Source of the DNA: Reyranella sp.
Lineage (GTDB): Bacteria; Pseudomonadota; Alphaproteobacteria; Reyranellales; Reyranellaceae
DNA: 42,177 nucleotides
Direction of reading: 5' to 3'
Assembly: GCF_030651995.1 (NCBI RefSeq)
Contig: NZ_JAUSBN010000051.1
Location: 1-42,177 of the forward strand
The position numbers and the translations under genes are program-made. This document shows, one piece after another, positions 1 through 8,585 of the stretch; the stretch's first letter is position 1, and each line of letters starts with the position of its first letter. The notes under the pieces were generated by a model that was not told the DNA's origin, did not search any database, and saw only the letters and a program-made list of their open reading frames with translations.

Positions 1-253
1 GCGTGCCGTGACATCTCCTCCACCGTCACCGACCGGTTCCGCAGCAGACGTGTGAACCGCATCTCCCGCGCCCGCGTTCCCCCGAGCCGGCGGATGCACG
101 ACCCGGGCCGCAGCACCAACGCCGCATGCAACAAGGCCCCCCTTTTTGCAGCCGCCGGTCGCCGAAACCGCCCAGACCGTACTCGATCCCCGACATCCAA
201 TTCTCCGCCCGCTGTGCTTCGGACAGAGAATCGAACCGTCTTACTCGACGCAA
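1..253 (-). pseudogene. IS4-like transposase, 5' fragment with frameshift
   Basis: Seen: minus-strand reading from about 196 gives MSGIEYGLGGFGDRRLQKG, then a run of five A and six G (plus-strand 137-147) where the frame breaks. A -1 shift there continues as GALLHAALVLRP, then IRRLGGTRAREM and RFTRLLRNRSVTVEEM, open to the window edge. FGD-R-L-K, RRLGG-RA-E and RF-RN--VTVEEM resemble the N-terminus of IS4-family transposases (Tn5-type DDE enzymes); this is from memory of the family, no search was run. The catalytic DDE part would lie left of the window. The in-frame continuation without the shift stops at 26. Either a dead copy or a programmed slip; the start codon is uncertain (TTG at 253 directly follows the nudB stop, ATG at 196 is likelier). 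Confidence 0.55.
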
Positions 254-733
254 CTACGATGTGTGAATGCGATAGCCCACTGCGTGGCGGAGAGGACCTT
301 GAACGACCCGCCTCGGCAATTGCCAGATCGCGTCGCGGTTGGTCGGCGAGAAGACCTTCTCCATGGCGTCCTGCCAGGGCAGCCAGAGCTGGGCGACATG
401 CTCGGACGGATCGAGGGTCGCCACGGTCTGTTCGGGGACCTGGAAGCCGAACACATGCTCGACATTGTGGGTGACCTCCGGCGCGTAGCGCGCGCGCCAC
501 TGGGCCCGGATCTCGTAGCGATTGGTCTGCCGCCAGTCGGTGAGCGTGCCAACCACGAGGCCGGTCTCCTCCATGAGCTCGCGGCGGGCCGTCGCCTCGA
601 AGTCCGGGTCGTCGGGTTCGCGCGAGCCGGTCACCGATTGCCAGAGCCCGGTCCCCGTACGCTCCAGCACGAGGACGTCCAGGCGCGGCGTGTGGATCAC
701 GACCAGCACCGATTCAGGGAGCTTGAAGGCCAT
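254..733 (-). CDS. nudB: NudB-like dihydroneopterin triphosphate pyrophosphatase (Nudix hydrolase)
   Basis: Nudix hydrolase expected to remove pyrophosphate from dihydroneopterin triphosphate in folate synthesis. Seen: SVLVVIHT near the N-terminus, WQSVTGS, the Nudix helix RELMEETGL, and [16 protein letters not shown], all collinear with E. coli NudB ([28 protein letters not shown]). By my count the Nudix loop is one residue longer than the classical box, as in some other NudB proteins. I chose ATG at 733 (MAFKLPES), 159 residues, near the E. coli length of 150; ATG at 745 is the alternative. It is divergent from dapD, with only about 44 bp between start codons. Its C-terminus abuts the IS4-like fragment. 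Confidence 0.85.
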   Translation of the reverse strand: MAFKLPESVLVVIHTPRLDVLVLERTGTGLWQSVTGSREPDDPDFEATARRELMEETGLVVGTLTDWRQTNRYEIRAQWRARYAPEVTHNVEHVFGFQVPEQTVATLDPSEHVAQLWLPWQDAMEKVFSPTNRDAIWQLPRRVVQGPLRHAVGYRIHTS

Positions 734-777
734 CGGGCGCAGCATATAAGGTCCCGCGGCAGATTTCCGAGGGAACA

Positions 778-1617
<840 letters not shown>

Positions 1618-1624
1618 CGCGACC

Positions 1625-2614
1625 ATGCCCGACGCAGCCGACCTTTCCGTGCCCTTGCCTCCCGAGGCAATGCCCGATCGGCTGCTCTGGCGGGGCGACA
1701 CGCTGGCGCCGGAGACCGGTCGGATCGCGATTCCCGGCGGCGTCGCGCACGAACTCGACCGGCTCGTTGTCGCGCTCGATCGCGATCCCTTGCCGCTTCT
1801 CCTGCTGCGGCCGGAGGATTTCCCGCTCGACGCGTCGTGCGCCTTCATGCGCGACGTCAAGCGCAGCCTCGACAGCGGGCCGGGCTTCGCCATCATCGAC
1901 CGCCTGCCGGTGGACCGCTGGTCGCGGGACGGCCTGCGCGCCGTCTGGTGGCTGCTTGCCTCCCTGGTCGCCCGTCCCGTGGCGCAGAAATGGGATGGCA
2001 CCTCGATCTACGACGTCACCGATCTCGGCAAGCCGCCGGGCAACGGTGTTCGCCCCGACGTCACCAACGCCGAGCAGAACTTTCATACCGACAACAGCTA
2101 CAATCTCGTGCCGCCGCACTATGTCGGCCTGCTGTGCGTGCGCACGGCCAGGGAAGGCGGCGTCAGCGGCATCGTGAGCTTCGCCGCCGCGCACGAGGAG
2201 ATGCGCCGTCAGCATCCCGACCTGCTGCCTCGGCTCTACCGGCCCTTCTACTTCGACCGCCAGCGCGAGCATGCGCCGGGCGATGTCATGACGACTCACC
2301 ACCCGATGATGGAGCGCGAAGGCGACCGATTGATCGCCCGGCTCTCGCGCTTCCAGGTGACCAACGGCCACGCCCTGGCCGGCGTCGCTCTCGACCCGGA
2401 AGGCGCGGCCGCTCTGGAAGCCTTCGAGGCGATCCTGAACGCGCCGGGCATGGCGGCGCGTTTCGTCTTCCAGCCCGGCCAGATGCAGCTCATCGACAAC
2501 CGCGCCCTCGGCCACAAGCGCACGGGGTTCCGCGACTGGCCTGAGCCTGAGCGCAAGCGTCTCCTGATACGCCTGTGGCTGCGCGACGGCGGCAGCCGGG
2601 CCTACAACGGCTGA
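1625..2614 (+). CDS. TauD/TfdA-family Fe(II)/2-oxoglutarate dioxygenase
   Basis: Probable non-haem iron oxygenase that couples 2-oxoglutarate decarboxylation to hydroxylation of an unknown small substrate. Seen: iron triad H154-x-D156 (in NFHTDNSY) and distal H297 (NRALGHKRTGF), followed by DWPEPERKRLLIRLWL, which carries the Arg expected to hold 2-oxoglutarate. Length 329. A paralogue with the same C-terminal block (DWPEPER and RLWL) lies at 12642-13697 on the other strand. It starts 8 bp after dapD, so co-transcription is likely. Substrate is not predictable; taurine itself is not indicated because no sulfonate transport genes are nearby. Confidence 0.85.
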   Translation: MPDAADLSVPLPPEAMPDRLLWRGDTLAPETGRIAIPGGVAHELDRLVVALDRDPLPLLLLRPEDFPLDASCAFMRDVKRSLDSGPGFAIIDRLPVDRWSRDGLRAVWWLLASLVARPVAQKWDGTSIYDVTDLGKPPGNGVRPDVTNAEQNFHTDNSYNLVPPHYVGLLCVRTAREGGVSGIVSFAAAHEEMRRQHPDLLPRLYRPFYFDRQREHAPGDVMTTHHPMMEREGDRLIARLSRFQVTNGHALAGVALDPEGAAALEAFEAILNAPGMAARFVFQPGQMQLIDNRALGHKRTGFRDWPEPERKRLLIRLWLRDGGSRAYNG

Positions 2615-2624
2615 CGCCCCGCCG

Positions 2625-3092
2625 TTACGCCAGGTGACGCTTCCACTCGGGCTGGGCCCTGAGATGCGCACCTTCCTTGGCGAGGATCTTCGAGGTGCGC
2701 TCGGGCGCGAAGCCCAGCTCGACGAAGGCCGGCCCGACATTGGCCACCTCGCGGTACTCGGCAATCAGGCCGTCGCGCAGCGACATCATCGAGCAGCCCT
2801 CGAAGCCGACGCGCTTGCCCTCGGCGCCGGGCAGCTTCGAGACGTAGCTGAACGTGTAGTAGGCGTAGAGCATCCTGCCGTCGCTGACCGGCCGGTGCAT
2901 CTCCCAGCGGAACTCCTGCGCGGTGCGGTGGAACCAGTCGTCGATCATCTCGGCGATCCGCTCGCGGCCCTTGAAGTCGCCGTAGAACACGTCGTGATAG
3001 ACGCCGTCCTCGGTGAACAGGCTCGCGAACGCCTTGCCGTCGCGGCGCTCCACCGCCGAGCAGAAGGCTTTCAGCAGCTCTGACGTATCCAT
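2625..3092 (-). CDS. SnoaL/NTF2-like domain protein
   Basis: Small cone-shaped alpha+beta fold protein of the SnoaL/NTF2-like group, which contains cyclases, isomerases, dehydratases and non-catalytic ligand binders. Seen: 155 residues beginning MDTSELLKAFCSAVERRDGK, with FASLFTEDGVYHDVFYG and FKGRERIAEMIDDWF, the usual helix pair and acidic/His strand of this fold, then FEGCSMMSLRDGLIAEYREV. ATG at 3092 is preceded by GGGAGGAATAACG, a good ribosome site, so the longer reading up to 3194 is unlikely. It converges on the dioxygenase with a 10-bp gap. Exact function cannot be read from the sequence. Confidence 0.75.
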   Translation of the reverse strand: MDTSELLKAFCSAVERRDGKAFASLFTEDGVYHDVFYGDFKGRERIAEMIDDWFHRTAQEFRWEMHRPVSDGRMLYAYYTFSYVSKLPGAEGKRVGFEGCSMMSLRDGLIAEYREVANVGPAFVELGFAPERTSKILAKEGAHLRAQPEWKRHLA

Positions 3093-3156
3093 CGTTATTC
3101 CTCCCGAACGGCCCCGATCATGACTAGACTGGCGGCCGCGGCAAAGGAGAACTGGC

Positions 3157-3711
3157 ATGAGCTCATGGATCTTCCTCGGCATCGTCGTCGCCATCGGCCT
3201 GTGGCTGATCGCCGTCTACAACGGGCTCGTCGGCGGCCGCAACCAGGCGCAGACCGCGTGGAGCCAGATCGACGTGCAGCTGAAGCGCCGGCACGATCTC
3301 ATTCCCAACCTGGTGCAGGTGGTTAAGGACGCGATGGGCTACGAGCAGGAGACGCTCACCAAGGTGATCCAGGCGCGCAACAACGCGGTGGCCGCGAGCG
3401 GCAACGCCGCGCAGGCCGGGCCGGCGGAGGCGGCGCTCAGCCAGGCGACGCACGGCCTGTTCGCCCTGATGGAGAACTATCCGCAGCTCAAGGCCAACGA
3501 CAATGTCATGCAGCTCCAGGAGGAGCTCACGACCACCGAGAACAAGATCGCCTTCGCGCGCCAGTTCTACAACGACTCGGTGAACACCTATAACACCCGC
3601 CGCCAGAGCTTCCCGGCGGTACTGGCCGCGGCCTCGCTGGGCTTCGGCCCGATGGACCTGTTCAACATGCCGGAGGCCGAGCGCGCCGTGCCGAAGGTCG
3701 CGCTACGCTGA
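3157..3711 (+). CDS. lemA: LemA family protein
   Basis: Membrane-anchored coiled-coil protein of the LemA family; biochemical role unclear, but often encoded next to HtpX-type membrane proteases. Seen: 184 residues, one N-terminal membrane segment (about residues 4-22), then the hallmark YNGLVGGRNQAQTAWSQID and LKRRHDLIPNLVQVVK, long amphipathic helices and the conserved NTYNTRRQSFPAVLAA near the C-terminus. ATG at 3157 follows AAAGGAG. htpX begins 13 bp after the stop, so the two are almost certainly one operon. Confidence 0.93.
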   Translation: MSSWIFLGIVVAIGLWLIAVYNGLVGGRNQAQTAWSQIDVQLKRRHDLIPNLVQVVKDAMGYEQETLTKVIQARNNAVAASGNAAQAGPAEAALSQATHGLFALMENYPQLKANDNVMQLQEELTTTENKIAFARQFYNDSVNTYNTRRQSFPAVLAAASLGFGPMDLFNMPEAERAVPKVALR

Positions 3712-3724
3712 GAGGGCAAGGCGC

Positions 3725-4672
3725 ATGAGCGCCACCACCGACTTCGTCGCCGCCCAGAACCAGCACCGCCGCAACACGATGGTGCTGCTGGCGGTGCTCA
3801 CCCTGCTGGCGGGCGGGATCGGCTATCTGGTCGGCGCGCTGCTGGAAGGCGAGTCCTCCGGCTCCCTGCCCGCCGTCAGCCAGCTGGGCATCGCGGCCGC
3901 CGGCCTGATGGCGGCCGTCAGCATCGGCTGGAGCGCGATCTCGCTGGCGGTGGGAGACCGGATGGTGCTGTCGATGGCCGGCGCCAAGGCGATCGAAAAG
4001 CAGGACGCGCCGCAGCTCTACAACGTGGTCGAGGAGATCTCGATCGCCGCCGGCGTGCCGATGCCCAGGGTCATGGTGCTGGAGACCGATGCGCTGAACG
4101 CCTTCGCCACAGGCAACAAGGTCGGCAACGGCACGATCGCGGTCACGCGCGGGCTGCTCGACTCGCTCAACCGCGACGAGTTGCAGGGCGTGGTGGCGCA
4201 CGAGATGGCGCATCTCCGCAATCTCGACACGCGCTACATGGTCGTGGTCGGCGTCACGGTCGGCCTGATTGCCCTGGTCTGCGACATGGCGTTGCGCACG
4301 ATGAATTTGGGCCGGATGCGCAGCAACGACCGCAAGGGCAGCTCGGGCGGCGGTATCCTGATCATCGTGCTGCTGGTGGTCGCGATCCTGGCGCCGCTCG
4401 CGGCCAAGGCGGTGCAGATGGCGGTGTCGCGGCAGCGCGAGTATCTCGCCGATGCGACATCCGTGCAGTTCACGCGTAACCCCAATGGCCTCATCTCTGC
4501 GCTGGGCAAGCTCGCAGAGAAGGCAGCCCCCTTTCCCGGAGTGAGTCGTGCCACGCAACATCTCTTCATCGTCAATCCCCTCCACCAGTTCACGTCCAAA
4601 ACGCCGGCACTGCTCGCCACGCATCCCGATATCGCGGATCGCATCGCTCGCCTGCGCAATCTGGGCGGCTAG
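3725..4672 (+). CDS. htpX: HtpX-like M48 membrane zinc metalloprotease
   Basis: Integral membrane protease of peptidase family M48, expected to cleave misfolded membrane proteins on the cytoplasmic side. Seen: 315 residues; two N-terminal membrane segments (about 19-40 and 55-77), zinc motif HEMAH at 159-163, two further segments (about 172-190 and 211-230), and the third ligand region RQREYLADATS with E240 and D244. The C-terminus reads THPDIADRIARLRNLGG, typical for the family. Partner gene lemA precedes it by 13 bp. Its last 125 bp also encode, in another frame, the start and signal peptide of the following phosphodiesterase. Confidence 0.93.
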   Translation: MSATTDFVAAQNQHRRNTMVLLAVLTLLAGGIGYLVGALLEGESSGSLPAVSQLGIAAAGLMAAVSIGWSAISLAVGDRMVLSMAGAKAIEKQDAPQLYNVVEEISIAAGVPMPRVMVLETDALNAFATGNKVGNGTIAVTRGLLDSLNRDELQGVVAHEMAHLRNLDTRYMVVVGVTVGLIALVCDMALRTMNLGRMRSNDRKGSSGGGILIIVLLVVAILAPLAAKAVQMAVSRQREYLADATSVQFTRNPNGLISALGKLAEKAAPFPGVSRATQHLFIVNPLHQFTSKTPALLATHPDIADRIARLRNLGG

Positions 4673-5582
4673 CACCGGGCTCGCGGCGGCTTTCGACCTG
4701 CAGGGCCATCGCGGCGCGCGGGGGCTGGCGCCCGAGAACACGCTGGCCGGCTTCAAGGTGGCGCAGGATCTCGGCGTCACGACCCTCGAGACCGACCTCG
4801 CGGTGACGCGCGACGGCGTCGTCGTCATCAGCCACGATCCGGTGCTCAATCCCGCCCTGACGCGCGGACCGGACGGGCAGTGGCTCACGGCGGCGGGACC
4901 CGCCATCCGCACGCTGAGCCTGGACGAACTGATGCGCTACGACATCGGTCGCGTGAACCCGGCCAGCAAGTACGGCCAGCAGTACCCCGAGCAGAAGCCG
5001 GTCGACGGCCAGCGCTTTCCGACTCTTGCCGAATTCTTTGCGCAGGCGGCCCCCGCGGTGCGCTTCAACATCGAGATCAAGACCGATCCGGGCAAGCCCG
5101 ACCTGACGCCGGACCCGGCCATCTTTGCCGGGCTGGCGGTGGAGCAGATCCGCAAGGGCAAGGCCGAGGCCCGCACCACGCTGCAGTCGTTCGACTGGCG
5201 GGGCCTGATCGAGGCCCGCAAGCTGGCGCCGGAGATCGCGACCGCCTGCCTCAGCATCGAGGGCAGCAACTTCGACACGGTGCAGCGGGGCAGCGGCCGA
5301 CCCTCCCCCTGGCTGGGCGGGCTCGACCTTGCCGCCCAGGGCGGCTCGGTGCCCCGGCTGGCCAAGGCGGCCGGCTGCGCGACCTGGTCGCCCTTCTGGC
5401 GCAACGTCACGGCGGAGAACGTGAAGGAAGCCCAGGCGCTCGGCCTGAAGGTCGTGCCCTGGACCGTGAACGTCCCGGCCGAGATGGGGCGGCTGATCGA
5501 CCTGGGCGTCGACGGGCTGATCACCGACTATCCCGATCGCGGGGCGCAGATTCTCGCCGCCAAGGGCCTGAAAGCTCGCTAG
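4548..5582 (+). CDS. secreted glycerophosphodiester phosphodiesterase
   Basis: Hydrolyses glycerophosphodiesters to glycerol-3-phosphate and an alcohol; predicted to be exported. Seen: GDPD TIM-barrel motifs QGHRGARGLAPENT with H54 and R55, ETDLAVTRDG with E81 and D83, SHDP with H96, then FNIEIKTD, SFDW and VPWTVN, and a C-terminal LGVDGLITDYPD. The GTG at 4548 has GGAG six bases upstream. From it the protein begins with a long basic n-region and a hydrophobic stretch ending GLAAA (cleavage near residue 48). No ATG, GTG or TTG lies closer to the domain, so the signal peptide must be read from inside htpX. Translational coupling to htpX is likely. Confidence 0.88.
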   Translation: MPRNISSSSIPSTSSRPKRRHCSPRIPISRIASLACAIWAASTGLAAAFDLQGHRGARGLAPENTLAGFKVAQDLGVTTLETDLAVTRDGVVVISHDPVLNPALTRGPDGQWLTAAGPAIRTLSLDELMRYDIGRVNPASKYGQQYPEQKPVDGQRFPTLAEFFAQAAPAVRFNIEIKTDPGKPDLTPDPAIFAGLAVEQIRKGKAEARTTLQSFDWRGLIEARKLAPEIATACLSIEGSNFDTVQRGSGRPSPWLGGLDLAAQGGSVPRLAKAAGCATWSPFWRNVTAENVKEAQALGLKVVPWTVNVPAEMGRLIDLGVDGLITDYPDRGAQILAAKGLKAR

Positions 5583-5586
5583 GCGG

Positions 5587-5621
5587 TTGACTCAGCGGGC
5601 GTCTGTGTTCTGTATACAGAC
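5587..5621 (+). promoter_or_regulatory. promoter with operator palindrome at the GntR gene start
   Basis: Seen: TTGACT (5587-5592), 18 bp, then TGTATA (5611-5616), a fair sigma70-type pair. The -10 lies inside the perfect 12-bp palindrome TCTGTATACAGA (5609-5620), and GTCTGT (5601-5606) pairs with ACAGAC (5616-5621). The ATG follows at 5622. The predicted transcription start would be at or next to the ATG, so the mRNA may be leaderless; no Shine-Dalgarno is present. Autoregulation by the FCD-type GntR protein is an inference. Confidence 0.55.
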
Positions 5622-6293
5622 ATGCGGCCCATCCTTCCTGAACCTGATCTTTCCGAGCGCATCCATGATTCCGTCCTGGAGGCGATCTGCTCGGGTGAGC
5701 TGAAGTCCGGCGCACGGATCACCCAGGAGGAGATCGCCCAGCAGTTCGGCGTGTCGCGCCAGCCGGTGCTGCAGGCCATGATGCTGCTGCGCCGCGAGGG
5801 CTTCCTGATCGACGCCGGGCGCAAGGGTGTCTGCGTCGCCCCGCTCGACGTCCAGCAGGCGCGCAATCTCTACGTGGTCCGCGCGGCGCTCGACGGTGCG
5901 GCCGCCCGACTCGCCGCCTCGAACTACACGCCCCATCTCGTGCAGCGCGGGCGTGCCCTGCTCGATGTCGGACGGCGCGCCGTGGCGAGCGGCTACGTGC
6001 CGTCGGTCATCGAGGCCGACATCGATTTCCATCTCTTCGTCTACGAGGCCTCGGGTAATCCCCTGATCGGCGAGACCGCGCAGCCGCACTGGCAGCACCT
6101 GCGCCGGGTGATGGCCGCGGCCTTGAGCGAGCAGGATCTGCGGATCAGTGTGTGGGATGAACACGAGGGTATCCTGCGCGCGCTCGAGGCGGGCCAGGCC
6201 GCCGAGGCCGAAGCACTCTGCCGCGGGCATGCCGAGCAGATGGCCGACATTCTCACGGGACGATTGAAAGTCGTGATTTCCCGCGCCGCCTGA
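5622..6293 (+). CDS. GntR-family (FCD/FadR-type) transcriptional regulator
   Basis: DNA-binding regulator, likely responding to a small carboxylate or sugar-acid ligand and controlling the two genes that follow. Seen: 223 residues; N-terminal winged helix with ITQEEIAQQFGVSRQPVLQAMMLLRREGFL (about 33-62), then a helical FCD-type domain with D/H residues (EADIDFHLFVYEASGNP and WDEHEGILRALEAG), consistent with the metal-binding FCD subgroup. ATG at 5622 directly abuts a palindrome and lacks a ribosome site. PhyH and SAF genes follow at 49 and 23 bp gaps on the same strand, suggesting a local operon. Confidence 0.88.
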   Translation: MRPILPEPDLSERIHDSVLEAICSGELKSGARITQEEIAQQFGVSRQPVLQAMMLLRREGFLIDAGRKGVCVAPLDVQQARNLYVVRAALDGAAARLAASNYTPHLVQRGRALLDVGRRAVASGYVPSVIEADIDFHLFVYEASGNPLIGETAQPHWQHLRRVMAAALSEQDLRISVWDEHEGILRALEAGQAAEAEALCRGHAEQMADILTGRLKVVISRAA

Positions 6294-6342
6294 AGACGGC
6301 GCTTTCTACAAAGCAAAACGACTGGGCAAAGGAGGAACCGCC

Positions 6343-7143
6343 ATGAAGCTCACCTCTGAGCAGCTGAAGCAATTCGACGAAGAGGGCTATCTTTTCTTCC
6401 CGGACTACTTCTCGCCGGAAGAGACGAAGATTCTCAAGTCCTCGGTGCCCGAGGTCTTCGCGCAGCGCCGCCCCGAGAACGTGCGCGAGAAGAGCGGCGA
6501 CGTCGTGCGCACCGCCTTCGCGGTGCACACCTATCATCCGGTGTTCGAGGCGCTGGTCCATCATCCGCGCTTCGTGGAGCCGGCCGAGCAGCTCCTGAAG
6601 GACAAGACCTACATCCACCAGTTCAAGATCAACGGGAAGGCCGCCTTCGACGGCGACGTCTGGCAGTGGCACCAGGACTACGGCACCTGGAAGGCCGACG
6701 ACGCCATGCCCGAGCCGCGCGCCATGAACCTCGCGGTGTTCATCGACGAGGTGAACGAGTTCAACGGCCCGCTCTGGTTCATTCCCAGGAGCCACAAGAA
6801 GGGCGCGATCGAGGCCAGCCACGACCTGACCACGACCTCCTATCCGCTTTGGGTGATCGATAACGACACGATCGCCAAGCTGGTCGACCAGGGCGGCATC
6901 GTCGCGCCCAAGGGCGGCCCGGGCTCGGCGATCTTCTTCCACGGCACGCTGGTGCACGGCAGCGGACCCAACATGTCGCCGTGGGATCGCCAGATCATCT
7001 ATGTGACCTACAATTCGGTCAGCAACGCGATCCGCCAGTTCAAGCGGCCGGAATACATCGCGCATCGCGACTTCACGCCGGTCGACGCCTGGGAAGACGA
7101 TGCGGTGATCCGCGCCGTCAACCGCAAGGTCGCGGCGGAATAG
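6343..7143 (+). CDS. PhyH-family Fe(II)/2-oxoglutarate dioxygenase
   Basis: Phytanoyl-CoA-dioxygenase-like hydroxylase of unknown substrate. Seen: 266 residues, iron ligands H110-x-D112 in WQWHQDYGTW, distal H205 in FFHGTLVHGSGPN, and R216 in WDRQIIYVTYN as the likely 2-oxoglutarate anchor. The distal block is laid out as in PhyH and ectoine-hydroxylase relatives. Start ATG at 6343 has a strong AAAGGAGG. Sits between a GntR regulator and a SAF-domain oxidoreductase; together they look like a short catabolic or side-chain-modifying pathway. Ectoine hydroxylase was considered, but no ectoine genes are nearby. Confidence 0.88.
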   Translation: MKLTSEQLKQFDEEGYLFFPDYFSPEETKILKSSVPEVFAQRRPENVREKSGDVVRTAFAVHTYHPVFEALVHHPRFVEPAEQLLKDKTYIHQFKINGKAAFDGDVWQWHQDYGTWKADDAMPEPRAMNLAVFIDEVNEFNGPLWFIPRSHKKGAIEASHDLTTTSYPLWVIDNDTIAKLVDQGGIVAPKGGPGSAIFFHGTLVHGSGPNMSPWDRQIIYVTYNSVSNAIRQFKRPEYIAHRDFTPVDAWEDDAVIRAVNRKVAAE

Positions 7144-7166
7144 ACAAGAAAACTCCGGAGGAAACC

Positions 7167-8531
7167 ATGAGTCTCCATCGCATGCTTCTGGCGCGCGCCG
7201 CCGAAGCCAATCCGCTGCGCATCGGCGTCATCGGCGCCGGCAAGTTCGGCTCGATGTACCTGTCGCAGATCCCGACCACGCCGGGCATCCATCTGCTGGG
7301 CATCGCCGACCTCTCGCCCGACCGCGCGCGAGAGAACCTGGCGCGGCTGGGTTGGAAGCCCGACGTGACCTCGGCCAGCTCGTTCGCGGACGCGCGCAAG
7401 CATGGCAGCACCCATCTCACCGACGACTGGCGCGCCCTGGTCAGCCATCCCGAGATCGACATCATCGTCGAATCGACCGGCGATCCGATCGCCGCCGTCG
7501 AGCATGCGCTCGAAGCCTTCAGGCACGGCAAGAGCGTGGTGATGGTGACGGTCGAGGCCGACGCCTTCTGCGGCCCGCTGCTGGCCAAGCGCGCCGCCGC
7601 CGCCGGCGTGATCTACAGTCTGGCCTATGGCGACCAGCCGGCGCTGATCTGCGAGCTGGTCGACTGGGCGCGCACCTCGGGCTTCGAGGTGACGGCAGCC
7701 GGCCGCGGCCACAAGTGGTTGCCGCATTTCGCGCAGTCGACGCCGGAGACCGTGTGGAAGTACTGGGGCCTCAACGAGGAGCAGGCGAAGCGCGGCGGAC
7801 TGAACCCCAAGATGTTCAATTCGTTCCTCGACGGCTCCAAGCCCGCGATCGAGAGCACTGCCGTCGCCAACGCCACCGGCCTCACGCCGGCGCCGGACGG
7901 CCTCGCCTTCCCGCCCTGCTCGGTCGAGGACCTGCCCTTCGTGATGCGACCGATCTCCGAGGGCGGCCAGCTCCATCACAAGGGCCAGGTCGAGGTGGCC
8001 TCGTCGCTGGAGAAGGACGGGCGTGCCATCCCCTACGAGATCCGAAAGGGCGTGTGGGTCGTGTTCGAGGCGGCCACCGAATACCAGAAGAACTGCTTCG
8101 AGGAGTACATGCTGCAGACCGACCCGAGCGGCCGGTATTCGGTCATGTACAAGCGCTGGCACCTGATCGGCCTCGAGGTCGGCATGTCGGTCGCCTCGAT
8201 CGGCCTGCGCAAGGAACCGACCGGCACGCCGATCGGCTTCCATGCCGACGTCATCGCCACCGCCAAGCGGGACCTCAAGCCCGGCGAGATCCTGGACGGC
8301 GAGGGCGGCTACACGGTCTACGGCAAGCTGTTCCCGTCGGAGAAGTCGACCGGTCTCGGCAGCCTGCCGCTCGGCCTCGCGCACAACGTCAAGCTGGTGA
8401 AGCCGATCAAGGCCGGCCAGTCGCTGACCTATGCCGACGTGGTGATGGACGAGTCGCTGACCGCGGTGAAGCTGCGCCGCGAGATGGAGCGCGACTTCGC
8501 TCCGGCGGCCGCAAAGATCGCGGCTCAGTAA
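7167..8531 (+). CDS. NAD(P)-binding SAF-domain oxidoreductase (homoserine-dehydrogenase-like)
   Basis: Predicted dehydrogenase on a sugar-acid or amino-acid-like substrate. Seen: 454 residues; Rossmann motif LRIGVIGAGKFGS (about 18-29), then VESTGDPIAAVEHALEA and GKSVVMVTVEADAFCGPLLA, the nucleotide-binding arrangement of homoserine dehydrogenase-like proteins. A C-terminal SAF-like segment includes KRDLKPGEILDGEGGYTVYG and PIKAGQSLTYADV. ATG at 7167 has CGGAGG seven bases upstream; an upstream extension in the same frame overlaps PhyH and lacks support. The SAF fold is shared with antifreeze proteins, altronate dehydratase and sialate synthase, hence often sugar-acid binding. Exact reaction unknown. 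Confidence 0.8.
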   Translation: MSLHRMLLARAAEANPLRIGVIGAGKFGSMYLSQIPTTPGIHLLGIADLSPDRARENLARLGWKPDVTSASSFADARKHGSTHLTDDWRALVSHPEIDIIVESTGDPIAAVEHALEAFRHGKSVVMVTVEADAFCGPLLAKRAAAAGVIYSLAYGDQPALICELVDWARTSGFEVTAAGRGHKWLPHFAQSTPETVWKYWGLNEEQAKRGGLNPKMFNSFLDGSKPAIESTAVANATGLTPAPDGLAFPPCSVEDLPFVMRPISEGGQLHHKGQVEVASSLEKDGRAIPYEIRKGVWVVFEAATEYQKNCFEEYMLQTDPSGRYSVMYKRWHLIGLEVGMSVASIGLRKEPTGTPIGFHADVIATAKRDLKPGEILDGEGGYTVYGKLFPSEKSTGLGSLPLGLAHNVKLVKPIKAGQSLTYADVVMDESLTAVKLRREMERDFAPAAAKIAAQ

Positions 8532-8548
8532 GGATCATCCCATGCGTG

Positions 8549-8576
8549 CGCATGAGCCCGGCGACGGGCTCATGCG
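8549..8576. terminator. bidirectional hairpin between SAF gene and dnaJ
   Basis: Seen: a perfect 12-bp stem, CGCATGAGCCCG and CGGGCTCATGCG, with a GCGA tetraloop, between two convergent genes (stops at 8531 and 8586). No long U tract on either side. Most likely terminates or stabilises both transcripts. Confidence 0.7.
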
Positions 8577-8585
8577 GCAGAGCGA

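Noticed and set aside
4548..4672. Frameshift error explaining the htpX-GDPD overlap
   Set aside because: Both proteins have complete, family-like ends and the GDPD start has its own GGAG, so an overlap is simpler; error remains formally possible.
6343..7143. PhyH gene as ectoine hydroxylase
   Set aside because: Distal motif is similar in layout, but no ectABC genes or other osmolyte genes are nearby.
7008..8384. 458-residue minus ORF opposite the SAF oxidoreductase
   Set aside because: Antisense shadow; no recognisable motif and no ribosome site.
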